A DNA stretch of 64,000 bases from Blastococcus sp. PRF04-17 (GTDB lineage Bacteria; Actinomycetota; Actinomycetes; Mycobacteriales; Geodermatophilaceae). Under the pieces are notes generated by a model. It saw nothing but the letters and a program-made list of their open reading frames with translations, was not told the DNA's origin and made no database searches. Shown in pieces: positions 35,967 to 45,266 of this stretch (positions are counted from its first letter, which is position 1; the number at the start of each line of letters is the position of its first letter). Made by a program: the position numbers and the translations under genes. The DNA lies in the NCBI RefSeq assembly GCF_023016265.1, contig NZ_CP095412.1, positions 2,542,001 to 2,606,000 on the forward strand, given 5' to 3'.

Positions 35967-36554
35967 ATGACGCGCACCCGACGAGCCGGCACCGTGGCAG
36001 CGCTGCTGCTGACATCCGCGGCACTCAGCGCCTGCGGCGCCGGCCAGGTGACCCAGACCGCCACGCAGGACCGCGACCGGACCGGTGGTCACAGCCGGAT
36101 CGGGGACATCACCATCCGCGCCGTCCAACTGGCGTACCCGGCCGATGGCGTGCATGACCCGGGCGACCCGGTCGAGCTGACGATGGCGATCGTCAACAGC
36201 GGGCGGGACGCCGACGAGCTGATCGGCGTCATCGGCGACCCGTTCACCGGCGCGACGGTCGGCGCAGCCGGGAAGTCGGCGGGCGTCGAGGAGACGCCTG
36301 CCGACGTCTCGGAGGCGCCGCCGCCGCAGCAGTCGGCGGTGAGCATCCCCCTGCCGGCCGACGAGACCGTGCACGTGGGCCAGCCGGACGACCTCCTCCT
36401 CCTCACCGGACTGACCGAGCCGCTGGGATCGGCCCACTCCGTGCCGCTGCGGCTCGTCTTCGCTCGGGCGGGCGAGGTCACCGTCCTCGCGATCACCGAG
36501 CCCGCGCCGGCTCGCCCACGCAGTCCCGGCTTCGATTTCCACGTACCCGAGTGA
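35967..36554 (+). CDS. Secreted lipoprotein, possibly PCuAC-like
   Basis: A 195-residue protein with an N-terminal Arg-rich region, a hydrophobic stretch and the lipobox LSAC (ALSACGAG), so it should be lipid-anchored outside the cell. The mature part begins IRAVQLAYPADG and has beta-rich VELTMAIVNSGRDADELIGV, loosely like PCuAC copper chaperones, but no clear Met/His copper ligands are visible. ATG 35967 follows GGAGGG; the in-frame ATG/GTG at 35931 adds a leader without a ribosome site. Confidence 0.65.
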   Translation: MTRTRRAGTVAALLLTSAALSACGAGQVTQTATQDRDRTGGHSRIGDITIRAVQLAYPADGVHDPGDPVELTMAIVNSGRDADELIGVIGDPFTGATVGAAGKSAGVEETPADVSEAPPPQQSAVSIPLPADETVHVGQPDDLLLLTGLTEPLGSAHSVPLRLVFARAGEVTVLAITEPAPARPRSPGFDFHVPE

Positions 36555-36597
36555 TGACCCGGCCAGCCCTGCTGTCGAACCGATCAGAGGAACTCAC

Positions 36598-36777
36598 GTG
36601 GACGGGATCGACCCCACCAGCGGCTCGTCGGTCGGCGGCACGCACGTCGCCGACTGCCTGCGCGAAGAGCTCGACCTGGCACCGCGGATGACCGGGTGCA
36701 GATACCCCACTCCCTGGCCTACGCCTGTCGTGACGTTCGGCGCGCGAGTTCGGCCGCGGGGTCGCCGCCTTCGTTAG
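36598..36777 (+). CDS. Doubtful small ORF
   Basis: A 59-codon frame from a GTG preceded by GAGGA. The first 30 residues (GGTHVADCLREELDLAPRM) look protein-like, the rest is arginine/proline-rich. It overlaps the end of the minus-strand exchanger gene by 4 bp. It could be a fragment of a lost gene. Confidence 0.25.
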   Translation: MDGIDPTSGSSVGGTHVADCLREELDLAPRMTGCRYPTPWPTPVVTFGARVRPRGRRLR

Positions 36778-37898
36778 GGACCGTCGTCGCCGTCGCCGTG
36801 CCGCGCGATTGCGGCCGTACCGCGGTGGCGGCCCCACTCGTACACGGCGAGGGTCAGCAGGGTCAGGGCCGTCAGCGGGAGCACGAAGCCGATCATCGTG
36901 GCGCTGAACGCCGGCAAGGCGTCGTGGCCGCCGGCGTCCAGCAGCAGGTAGACCACGTAGACGCCGTAGTAGGCGACGAGGAGAGCGCCTTCCCAGCGGT
37001 GGAGTACGAAGCCGGTGAATGCCAGGGGCAGCAGGGCCACCGCCACTGCGAGCGCCACGGGAAGGTCGAAGCGGACCACGCTCGCCGCGACCGGCACGCC
37101 ACCGTCGCTGACCACCGCGGCGACGCCCAGCACCGAGCCGATGTTGAAGATGTTGCTGCCCACGATGTTGCCCACGGCGATGTCGCGTTCGCCGCGCAGC
37201 GCCGCGATGACCGACGTCGCCAGCTCGGGCAGCGACGTTCCGGCCGCCACGACGGTCAGGCCGATCACGAGGTCGCTGACGCCCAGTGCGCCGGCGACGG
37301 TGACGGCGGCGTCGACCAGCCACCGAGCCCCGACGACCAGCAGCGCGACGCCGACGGCGATCAATCCCACGCTGGCCAGCACAGCTTTCCCGCGGGGTGT
37401 GCCGACGGGTTCGGCGGACCCAGGACCGGCCGCGCCCGCAGCCTCGGTCCGGCGGCCGATGCGCAGGATCCAGGCGGTGTAGGCGACCAGCAGCAGCAAC
37501 AGCAGCACGCCGTCCAGGACCGAGACCGCTCCGTCGAGGGCGAGAGCGAGCAGCACCACGGTCAGGCCGATCATCGCCGGAATGTCCAGGCGGACCAGCT
37601 GGGACCGCACGATCAGCGGGGCGGCCACGGCCGAGGCGCCGAGGATCAAGAGCACGTTGAAAATGTTGCTGCCGACCACGTTGCCCACCGCCAGGCCGGG
37701 GTTGCCGGCCAGGCTGGCGGCCACGGTCACCGCCATCTCGGGAGCCGACGTGCACGCGGCGACGATCGTCAGGCCGATGACCAGCCGGGACAGCCCGACC
37801 GCGCGGCCCAGGTTGCTCCCTCCCCGGACGAGCAGCTCACCGCCGAGGATCAGGACGACGAAGCCGCCCACCAGCAGCACGATCGTCCCGGCCGTCAC
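36774..37898 (-). CDS. CaCA-family Na+/Ca2+ (cation/Ca2+) exchanger
   Basis: A 374-residue exchanger with about ten helices. The two alpha repeats are clear: VIGLTIVAACTSAPEMAVTV with VGNVVGSNIFNVLLILG, and VIGLTVVAAGTSLPELATSV with VGNIVGSNIFNIGSVLG. The acidic residues in SAPE/SLPE bind the cation. A Gly/Ala-rich loop of ~25 residues separates the halves. GTG 37898 starts immediately before the first helix. It is an intact counterpart of the broken gene at 17141 and is divergent from the second Mrp-like cluster. Confidence 0.9.
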   Translation of the reverse strand: MTAGTIVLLVGGFVVLILGGELLVRGGSNLGRAVGLSRLVIGLTIVAACTSAPEMAVTVAASLAGNPGLAVGNVVGSNIFNVLLILGASAVAAPLIVRSQLVRLDIPAMIGLTVVLLALALDGAVSVLDGVLLLLLLVAYTAWILRIGRRTEAAGAAGPGSAEPVGTPRGKAVLASVGLIAVGVALLVVGARWLVDAAVTVAGALGVSDLVIGLTVVAAGTSLPELATSVIAALRGERDIAVGNIVGSNIFNIGSVLGVAAVVSDGGVPVAASVVRFDLPVALAVAVALLPLAFTGFVLHRWEGALLVAYYGVYVVYLLLDAGGHDALPAFSATMIGFVLPLTALTLLTLAVYEWGRHRGTAAIARHGDGDDGP

Positions 37899-37950
37899 CC
37901 GGCGAGCGTAGCGGCAGCCCCCTTGCCGGGGCAAGGACGAGCGCGCGAGG

Positions 37951-38280
37951 ATGTGCCGCGTGGAGTCCGCCGTGCTCGCCGCCGCGGCCCTCCTGTTCGC
38001 CAGCACGGCGGTCGCCGTGGTCCGCGTCGTCCGCGGCCCCACCGACACCGACCGGATCGCCGGGGTGTACCTGCTGAGCACCGGGGGCGGCGCGACGCTG
38101 GCCGTGCTCGCCGACGTGGCCGGGGAGCGGGCCTATCGGGACGCGGCCCTGGTGCTGGTGCTGTTGTCGTGCGTGCTGTCCGCGGCCTTCGCGGCGCGGG
38201 AACGCCGGCACGGCGTCGCGGCGGCCGTGGCAGAGGGGCCGGCCGTGACCGGCGGACGCGACGAGGCGAGCGGAGTGTGA
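37951..38280 (+). CDS. Mrp-like subunit F (second cluster)
   Basis: A 109-residue protein with three helices and the MnhF mark VVRVVRGPTDTDRIAGVYLL. The polar C-terminal tail is longer than in the first cluster. ATG 37951 follows GCGAGG; an in-frame GTG at 37960 is also possible. It opens an eight-gene cluster whose members overlap by about 4 bp. Confidence 0.85.
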   Translation: MCRVESAVLAAAALLFASTAVAVVRVVRGPTDTDRIAGVYLLSTGGGATLAVLADVAGERAYRDAALVLVLLSCVLSAAFAARERRHGVAAAVAEGPAVTGGRDEASGV

Positions 38281-38570
38281 TCCCGGCCCTCTCCGTCGTC
38301 CTGCTCCTGGGTGGCGGGCTGGTCGTGGCCGCGGCCGCGGTCGGCCTGCTGCGCTTCCCCGACGCCACCGCCCGGCTGCACGCACTGACCACCGCGGAGA
38401 ACTTGGGCCTCGGGCTGGTCCTGGCCGGCCTGGCGCTGCGGGCGGACTCCGTCGCGACCGCACTCAAGCTCGCCCTCATCTGGGTGGTCGTCCTGGCCAC
38501 CTCGGCGACCACCGCCCAGCTCGTGGCCGGGCACGCCCGCGGCCGGGCTGGCTCCCGCGGCGCTCGATGA
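38277..38570 (+). CDS. Mrp-like subunit G (second cluster)
   Basis: A 97-residue protein with three helices and the MnhG mark VGLLRFPDATARLHALTTAENLG (RFPDxxxRxHAxT). GTG 38277 overlaps the previous stop and its own stop overlaps the next ATG. Confidence 0.87.
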   Translation: MIPALSVVLLLGGGLVVAAAAVGLLRFPDATARLHALTTAENLGLGLVLAGLALRADSVATALKLALIWVVVLATSATTAQLVAGHARGRAGSRGAR

Positions 38571-39532
38571 GCGGCGGCACAGTCGGGACGGTGCTCGACG
38601 GGCTGCTCGCGGTCGCCGCCGTCGCGCTGGCCGTGTCCTCCCTGCTGGCACGTGCCCGCTTCCCCGCCGTCGGGTTGTTCATCGGCTTCGGCGTGGTGGT
38701 GGGTTTGATCTATGCGCGGTTGGCGGCTCCGGACCTTGCCATGGCCGAGGTCGCCATCGGAGCTGCGGCGACCGGCGCCCTGCTGCTCCGGACGGTGTCC
38801 GCGACCTCCGGAGTGGCCACCACGAGGGCGTCGCCGCGGAGCCCGGGCCGCTCCGGGGCCCGACGAGTCGCCGCGGTGGTGGCCGGAGCGGTCGCCTCGG
38901 CGGCCGTCCTGGGCGTCGCGCTGGCCGCCGTGCTGTCCGTACCACCCCGCACGAGGCTGCCCGCCCTGGTCATGGAGCGGGTGCCCGACAGCGGCGTGGA
39001 CCATCCCGTGACCGCCGTGCTGCTGGCTTTCCGGGCGTTCGACACGCTGCTGGAGGTGGTGGTGGTGCTGGTCGCGGCCGTGGCATGCCTGGCGCTCGCC
39101 CCGACCCCGCAGACCGGCCTGGCGCCGGCTCCACCGGCCGCGGTAGCTCCGCTGTCGTTCCTGGTACGGGCCGCGGTTCCGGCCGGGATCGTCGTGGCCG
39201 GGTGGGTCCTCTACATCGGCACCTACGCACCCGGGGGCGCCTTCCACGGCGGAGCGGTGCTCGGGGGCCTGCTCCTGCTGCTCGTGCTCACCGGACGGCA
39301 GCCGCCCGCGCTGGGACCGCGAGCCCTCCCGTCCGGGCTCGTCCTCGGCGCGGCGGTGTTCCTCGCTGTGGCGATCGTCGGCCTGCTCGTCGGCGAAGCG
39401 CTGCTGGACTACGGCCACCTGGCCACGATCGCGATCGTCACGATCGAGTCCTCGATCGCCCTGTCGGTCGGGCTCACCCTCGCCGCGTTCTACCTCGCCC
39501 TGGTTCCCGACCCCCACGGCGCACTCCGGTGA
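38567..39532 (+). CDS. Fused MbhD/MbhE-MnhB-like subunit (second cluster)
   Basis: A 321-residue membrane protein in three parts. Residues ~30-75 resemble MbhD/DUF4040 (LIYARLAAPDLAMAEVAIGA), ~130-170 resemble MbhE (VDHPVTAVLLAFRAFDTLLE) and ~190-315 are MnhB (IGTYAPGGAFHGGAVLGG). In ordinary Mrp, the first two modules belong to the C-terminus of MrpA; here they are detached from any NuoL-like protein and joined to MnhB. Overlaps its neighbours by 4 bp. Confidence 0.8.
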   Translation: MSGGTVGTVLDGLLAVAAVALAVSSLLARARFPAVGLFIGFGVVVGLIYARLAAPDLAMAEVAIGAAATGALLLRTVSATSGVATTRASPRSPGRSGARRVAAVVAGAVASAAVLGVALAAVLSVPPRTRLPALVMERVPDSGVDHPVTAVLLAFRAFDTLLEVVVVLVAAVACLALAPTPQTGLAPAPPAAVAPLSFLVRAAVPAGIVVAGWVLYIGTYAPGGAFHGGAVLGGLLLLLVLTGRQPPALGPRALPSGLVLGAAVFLAVAIVGLLVGEALLDYGHLATIAIVTIESSIALSVGLTLAAFYLALVPDPHGALR

Positions 39533-39846
39533 CCGGGGCCGTCCTGTTCGTCGCGACCGGCGGAGTTCTCACGATCGTCGGGCTGGTGGGTGTGGTCGCG
39601 ATCGGTGACCTGATACGGCGGATCGTCGCGGTGAACGTCATGGGCACCGGCGTGTTCGTGGTGCTCGCCGGCGTCGCCGCGCGTGCCGATCCCGAGCAGC
39701 CCGACCCGGTACCGCACGCGCTGGTGCTCACCGGCATCGTGGTGACGGTCAGCATCACCGCGATCGCGCTCGCCCTCGTGCAGCGGGTCGAGGCCCTCGA
39801 GCGGCAACCCGACGCGCCCCCGCAGGACCCCGGGCCCCACCCGTGA
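39529..39846 (+). CDS. Mrp-like subunit C / NuoK-like (second cluster)
   Basis: A 105-residue, three-helix protein. IRRIVAVNVMGTGVFVVLAG and DPVPHALVLTGIVVTVSITA correspond to the NuoK/MnhC helices, with DPVPHALVLTGIV matching the DPLPQALVLTAIV signature. GTG 39529. Polar C-terminal tail. Confidence 0.87.
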   Translation: MTGAVLFVATGGVLTIVGLVGVVAIGDLIRRIVAVNVMGTGVFVVLAGVAARADPEQPDPVPHALVLTGIVVTVSITAIALALVQRVEALERQPDAPPQDPGPHP

Positions 39847-41324
39847 TCGCCCCCAGCGTGGTCGTAGCGGTGCCGCTCGCCGCGCTCCTGCTCACCACCG
39901 TGCTCCGCACCCGACGCGCTGTGCGGACCGTCGCGGCCGGTGGCGCCGTCGCCACCGCCACGGCGGTCGGCGCGGTCGTCCTCGCTCCGCGGCCCCCGGC
40001 GCCGCCCACCGAGCAGCTCGGCGGCTGGGAGGTGCCGCTGGGCATCACCCTGGTCGTGGACGGGCTGTCCGCCGTTCTGCTGGGTATGACCGCGGTCGTC
40101 GGTCTGGCCGTGACCGCCTACGCGATCGCCGAGCGCCGAACGGGAGGCTTCTGGCCGCTGTGGTTCGGGGTGTGGGTCGCGCTCAACGTCATCTACGTCG
40201 CGGCTGACGCCTTCACCGTCTACGTCGGCTTCGAGGTGCTCGCACTGGCCGCGGTCGGGCTCGTGGCGCTGGCCGGTGGCGTCGCGCTGCGGGCCGCCCT
40301 CCGCTACCTGTTCGTGGCGGTTCTCGGGTCCCTCTTCTACCTGCTGGCGGTCGCCCTGCTCTACGCCGACCGGGGGACCCTCGCGTTCGAGACCTTGTCG
40401 GGGACGACGGGCGCGGCTCCGGTCGCGGCCGTGGCGCTGGCCCTGGTGACCGTCGGGATGATGCTCAAGTGCGCGTTGCTGCCGCTGCACGGTTGGCTGC
40501 CCGACGCCCACGGCGGCGCTCCGGCGCCGGTCAGCCCGGTGCTGTCCGCGTTGGTGGTCAAGGGCGCGCTGTTCGTCCTGGTGAAGGTCTGGTTCACGCT
40601 GCTGCCCGGAACCGGCGGGGTCACCGCGTCGGGGCTGCTCGGCGGGTTCGGCGCGCTGGCCACGGTGTGGGGCGCGTGGATGGCGTGGCGCCAGGAGCGG
40701 CTCAAGCTCGTGGTGGCCTTCTCCACCATCGCCCAGATCGGGCAGCTGTTCCTGATCTTCCCCCTGGCCACACCCGTCGGCGACGCTGACCCCGGCGGCT
40801 TGCCCACGGCCTGGACAGGAGCGCTCACCCTCCTGGTAGCCCACGGCCTGGCCAAGGCGGCGATGTTCCTGGCCGCGGGCGCGCTGGCGGCCGGTCACGG
40901 CGGTGACCGGCTGGCGACCATGGCGGGGGCCAGCGCGCGACAGCCCGTGGCGGTGGCGGCGTTCGCCCTCGCCGGCCTCAGCCTCGCCGGCCTGCCACCC
41001 AGCCTCGGCTTCACCGGGAAGTTCCTGCTGCTGGAGTCCAGCGTGCAGACCGGCCGCTGGTACTGGGCCGTGCCGGTCGTCGTCGGCGGGCTGATCTCCG
41101 CCGCCTACGTGATGCGCGTCGTCGGGCTGACTTTCGACCGCAGCCCCACCGACGCTCCGCACGGCGCCCGGCCGGCGACGCTGAGCCGCGAGGTGCCGGC
41201 CGTCATCCTCGCCGCACTCGTCGTGGTGCTCGGCCTGACCGGTGCCGGCGTGCCCGATCGCATCGCCGAGTCCACGCCGTCGACGGCGGCCGCGTCGATG
41301 ACCGGCAGCGGAGCGGATCGGTGA
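39843..41324 (+). CDS. Antiporter-like proton-conducting subunit 1 (second cluster)
   Basis: A 493-residue NuoL/M/N-family protein with about fourteen helices. It shows the helix-5 Glu ([19 protein letters not shown]), the [21 protein letters not shown] segment with a preceding Lys ([10 protein letters not shown]), and [14 protein letters not shown]. It would conduct H+ or Na+ in the membrane arm. The frame is intact. GTG 39843 overlaps the NuoK-like gene. Confidence 0.88.
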   Translation: MIAPSVVVAVPLAALLLTTVLRTRRAVRTVAAGGAVATATAVGAVVLAPRPPAPPTEQLGGWEVPLGITLVVDGLSAVLLGMTAVVGLAVTAYAIAERRTGGFWPLWFGVWVALNVIYVAADAFTVYVGFEVLALAAVGLVALAGGVALRAALRYLFVAVLGSLFYLLAVALLYADRGTLAFETLSGTTGAAPVAAVALALVTVGMMLKCALLPLHGWLPDAHGGAPAPVSPVLSALVVKGALFVLVKVWFTLLPGTGGVTASGLLGGFGALATVWGAWMAWRQERLKLVVAFSTIAQIGQLFLIFPLATPVGDADPGGLPTAWTGALTLLVAHGLAKAAMFLAAGALAAGHGGDRLATMAGASARQPVAVAAFALAGLSLAGLPPSLGFTGKFLLLESSVQTGRWYWAVPVVVGGLISAAYVMRVVGLTFDRSPTDAPHGARPATLSREVPAVILAALVVVLGLTGAGVPDRIAESTPSTAAASMTGSGADR

Positions 41325-42820
41325 CGCTCGGCGGGCTGGTACCGCTGGCCCTGCTCGCCACGTCGCTGGTGACCGCGCTGGTCATCTTCCCGCTCGGGGA
41401 GGAGCGGCACCGCGCGCGGACCGTGGTCAACCTGGTCGGTGCGACGCTGAAGGTCGCGATCGTGGTCGCGGTCTTCGAGCCGGTGCTGGGCGGGGCGCAG
41501 TTCGCCTGGACCTCGCCGCTGGCGCCCGGGGTCGAACTGGTGCTGCGGTTCGACGAGCTGTCCTTGCTGTTCATCGCCCTGTCCGCGGCCCTGTGGCTGC
41601 TCACGACGGTGTATGCGATCGGCTACCTGGAGGACTCCCCGCACCGCAGTCGATTCTTCGGGTTCTTCAGCCTCTGCGTGACGAGCACGGTCGGCATCTC
41701 CCTGGCCGGCAACCTGGTGACGCTCCTGATCTTCTACGAGCTCCTCACGGTGGTCACCTATCCGCTGGTGGCGCACCGCGGCACCCCGCTGGCCCTGGCG
41801 GGGCGCGGACGTACCTCCGGTACACGATCGGCGGCGGCGCCGTGCTGCTGGTCGGGGTGGCGTGGCTGACCGCCCTCGGGGCCGGCGGCACCTTCGAGTC
41901 CGGCGGCACCGCCGCCGTGGCCGCGCTGGCCGCCTCGCAGCCGCTGGTCATGCAGGTCGTGTTCCTGTTGCTCGTCGGCGGTTTCGCGGTCAAGGCCGCG
42001 GTCTTCCCGTTGCACGGCTGGCTGCCCCGAGCCATGGTGGCGCCGGCCCCCGTCAGCGCTCTCCTGCACGCGGTCGCGGTGGTGAAGGCGGGCGCGTTCG
42101 GCATCGTGCGGGTGGTCCACGACGTCTACGGGCGGCCGTGGCCGACCGCCTGGGCGTGCTGCTGCCACTGGCGGTGCTGGCGGGGATCACGATCGTCTAC
42201 GGGTCGGTCCGGGCCCTGACCCAGGACGACCTCAAGCGCCGGCTGGCCTACTCCACGGTCAGCCAGGTGTCCTACATCGTGTTGGGCGTGGCGCTGCTGA
42301 GCGTGGTGAGCACCACTGCGTCGGTGGCTCATCTTGTGCACCAGGGCCTGATGAAGATCACCCTGTTCTTCTGCGCGGGGGCGCTCGCCGAGACGCTCGG
42401 CCTGCATCGGGTTTCCGAGCTGCGCGGGGTGGGCGGCGGATGCCGCTGACCATGGCAGCCTTCACCGTCGGGGCGCTGGGGATGATCGGCGTGCCGCCGG
42501 TGGCCGGGTTCGTGACCAAGTACTACCTCGGTGTGGGCGCGCTCTCGGCCGGCCAGCCGTGGGTGATCGGCGTGCTGGTGGTGAGCACGCTGCTCAACGC
42601 GGCCTACTTCCTCCCGATCGTCGTCGCGGCGTGGTGGCGTGCACCGGAGGCCGGGGTGGCCTGGGCGGGTCGGCCCCGCCCGCGCCGGGAGGGCTCGTGG
42701 CTGCTCGTGGTTCCGCTGGTCGTGTCCGCGGTCGCCTCGCTGGCCGCGGGGCTGTTCGCCGGGGCGTGGTGGAGCCCGCTGGCGCTGGCGGTGGAGATCG
42801 CCGAGCGGGGTGGCGGATGA
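41321..42820 (+). CDS. Antiporter-like proton-conducting subunit 2 (second cluster, frameshifted)
   Basis: About 500 residues when three frame breaks (near 41805, 42130 and 42435) are repaired. The pieces are collinear: [20 protein letters not shown] (helix-5 Glu), [41 protein letters not shown], and [20 protein letters not shown]. The even spacing and lack of other damage suggest sequencing errors in C/G runs. It is a second NuoL/M-type channel subunit. Confidence 0.8.
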
Positions 42821-44525
42821 CCGCGCTGGGGACGACGAGCCTGTGGGTGGCCGCGCTCGCCGCGCCCCTAGCGCTGGCCGGCCTCCTGCTGCCGGCGGCG
42901 ACGCGGGCCGCGGCCGTGCGGTGGTCCCCCTGGCCTGCCTCCCGGCGGGGCTGCTGGCCCTGGCCGGGCCGGCGGACGGCCTCTCGATCCCCTGGCTGCT
43001 GCTCGGCGTGCGGCTGGAGCTGGACGACGTGTCCCGCCCGTTGCTCGGCGTGACGGCCCTGCTCTACGCGGTGGCGCTGGCCGTGTCGCCGGTGGAGCGG
43101 GCCGGGGACCGGCGGCTGCCGGCCTTTCTCGCGGTGTTCCTGGTGACCTACACCGGCAACGTCACCCTGCTCACCGCCGCCGACATCGTCACGTTTTACG
43201 TCGGCTTCGCCGTCATGTCGCTGACCGCCTACGGGCTGGTCGTGCACTTCCGGACCGACCGGGCGATGCGCGCCGGCCGCGTCTACCTCGGGTTGGCCCT
43301 CGTCGGCGAGGTGTTGTTGCTCAGCGGACTGGTGGCCGCGGCGGCGGCCGCGGGAACCGACATGGCAGCGGTCCGCGAGGCGCTGGGCGACAGGGCGAAC
43401 CTGCCGGCGGCGGCGCTCGTCGTGGCCGGCCTCGGCGTCAAGGCGGGATTGGTGCCGCTGCACGGCTGGCTCCCCGTGGCCCACCCGGCTGCGCCGGTGC
43501 CCGCGAGCGCGGTCCTGTCCGGGGCAATGGTCAAGGCCGGCCTGGTGGGGTGGCTGCAGCTGCTGCCGATCGGAACGCACAGCCTGCCCGAGCTGGGCTC
43601 CTGGCTCGTGGCGCTCGGCCTGGTCGGCATCTTCGGTGCGGTCGCCCTCGGCCTCCTGCAGGACGAGCCGAAGGTCCAGCTCGCCTACTCGACGATCAGC
43701 CAGATGGGCTATCTGGCCGTGACCGTGGGGGCGGGACTGCGCGAAGCGTCGGTCGGGGCCGCCGCGGTCACCGTAGCCGTCGTCTACGCCGTTGCCCACG
43801 GCACCGCCAAGGCGGCACTGTTCCTCTCCATACCGGTCGTCCAGGCCGCCGGGCCGGGCGCCCGGCGATGGGTCGCGCTCGGCGGGACGGGCGTGGCCGG
43901 GTTCGCACTCGCCGGCCTTCCACCGCTCAACGGCTTCGTGGCCAAGTACGGCCTGAAGGATCTGGCCGCCGCGGCGGGAGTGTCCGAGGTCGTGTTGTCC
44001 CTCGGAGCTGCCGGCACCGTGTTGCTGATGGCCCGGTTCTGGCTCGCCCTCGCCGCCCTCGGTGGTGCCCCGCGACCGTGGAGCGTCCTGCACAGCGGAT
44101 GGCTGCTCCTGCTGCTGGCCGGCCCGACGTTGGTGTGGGGGCTGACGGCGGCGGGCCCGGCGGTGGACCCATCTACGACCGTGGCCAGCGTGTGGGCGGG
44201 GGTCTGGCCGGTGCTCGTCGGCCTGACCCTGGTGGTGCTGACGGTGCGTGGAGCCGCCCGGTGGCCGCTGCGCCGGTCAGCGCGGCCGCCGGCCGGTGAC
44301 GTCGTCGTCCTCCTGGAGCCCGCGGCGGTGAGGACGCTGCGGGCGCTGGACGAGGCCGGCCGCCTGCCGGGGCGAGCGGTCCAGGCCGTCGTCACCATCG
44401 CTGGGCACGCCGCGTCCCGGTGGCCCGGGGGTGCCGCAGAGCTCCTGCGCCTGGCGGGCTGGCAGTCGGTGGGGCCGCTCGCCGTGGTCGTGTTGGTGGT
44501 GCTCGCGGGGGTGCTGCTGTGGTGA
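42817..44525 (+). CDS. Antiporter-like proton-conducting subunit 3 (second cluster, one frameshift)
   Basis: About 570 residues with one frame break near 42935. It starts [19 protein letters not shown] and continues in the next frame with VTFYVGFAVMSLTAYGLVVH, VKAGLVPLHGWLPVAHPAAP, LAYSTISQMGYLAVTVGAGL and LAGLPPLNGFVAKYGLKD. The helix-5 Glu is replaced in YVGFAVMSL. A polar C-terminal region with a final helix (VVVLVVLAGVLLW) extends past the usual end. It is a third NuoL/M/N-type subunit. Confidence 0.82.
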
Positions 44526-45034
44526 GGGCGCCGGTGTGGTGGGTGGCCGAGGCCGTGGCCCGCGGCGTCGCGCTGGCGGCTCTGTGGTGGATCGTGAGCG
44601 AGGGCAGCACGCTGGTCGGCCCGCAGCTGGCGGTCCTGGTCGTCGCGACCGCCACGGCCGCCAGCCTGTGGGTGTCGCCACCGCATCCGCGCCGCCCGCC
44701 CCACCCGCTGCGACTCGCCGGCGCGCTGGGCTGGTTCCTCCTTGCCTGCGTCCGCGAGGGCAGCCGCGTCGCCGCGCGCGCGCTGCGACCCGGGCCTCCG
44801 GTCGAATCGGTGGTGGTGGTCCACCGCCTGCTGCACCCTGACCGGCCCGACCTGGCGATCCTGCTGGCCGACGTGATCAGCGTGCTCCCCGGAACGCTCG
44901 TGCTCCGCATCGACGACGACGCGCTGCTGGTCCACGTCCTCAACCGCGACCGGCTCGACCTCGCCGACCTCGCGGCCACCGAGCGGCGACTGGCCGCTGT
45001 GGTGGGCCGTCGCCCGACCGCGCCGGAACGGTAG
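44522..45034 (+). CDS. Mrp-like subunit E (second cluster)
   Basis: A 170-residue MnhE protein: helices at the N-terminus, LGWFLLACVREGSRVAARAL, then the soluble domain with LADVISVLPGTLVLRID and LVHVLNRDR. GTG 44522 overlaps the previous stop. Last gene of the cluster; promoter copy F follows after 26 bp, facing the next operon. Confidence 0.85.
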   Translation: MRAPVWWVAEAVARGVALAALWWIVSEGSTLVGPQLAVLVVATATAASLWVSPPHPRRPPHPLRLAGALGWFLLACVREGSRVAARALRPGPPVESVVVVHRLLHPDRPDLAILLADVISVLPGTLVLRIDDDALLVHVLNRDRLDLADLAATERRLAAVVGRRPTAPER

Positions 45035-45060
45035 ACCTTCGCATCTGGAAGCCCTTGTAT

Positions 45061-45076
45061 GCGAACTGTTTTTCGC
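45061..45076 (+). promoter_or_regulatory. Shared palindromic promoter element, copy F
   Basis: GCGAA-CTGTTT-TTCGC, then G and TAGTGT (45078-45083) as -10; TTGTAT (45055-45060) is the -35 at 17-bp spacing. A second TTCGC occurs 14 bp after the first. About 185 nt of leader separates it from the acyl-CoA synthetase ATG. Confidence 0.7.
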
Positions 45077-45266
45077 GTAGTGTTCTTCGCAAGGTGGCGA
45101 CTCGCGAACAGACGTCACTCCGCCCGATGGCCCCGTCCGACGTCCCGCCTTGCAGGCCGGAGCACGGCGCCCGCCCCGGTCCCACCGATGGCACTCGTCG
45201 GACAGCTGCACTGCCCGTCGAGGGAGGAGCACCACCGGCGACCACGACCCGATCGGAGGGATCGCC

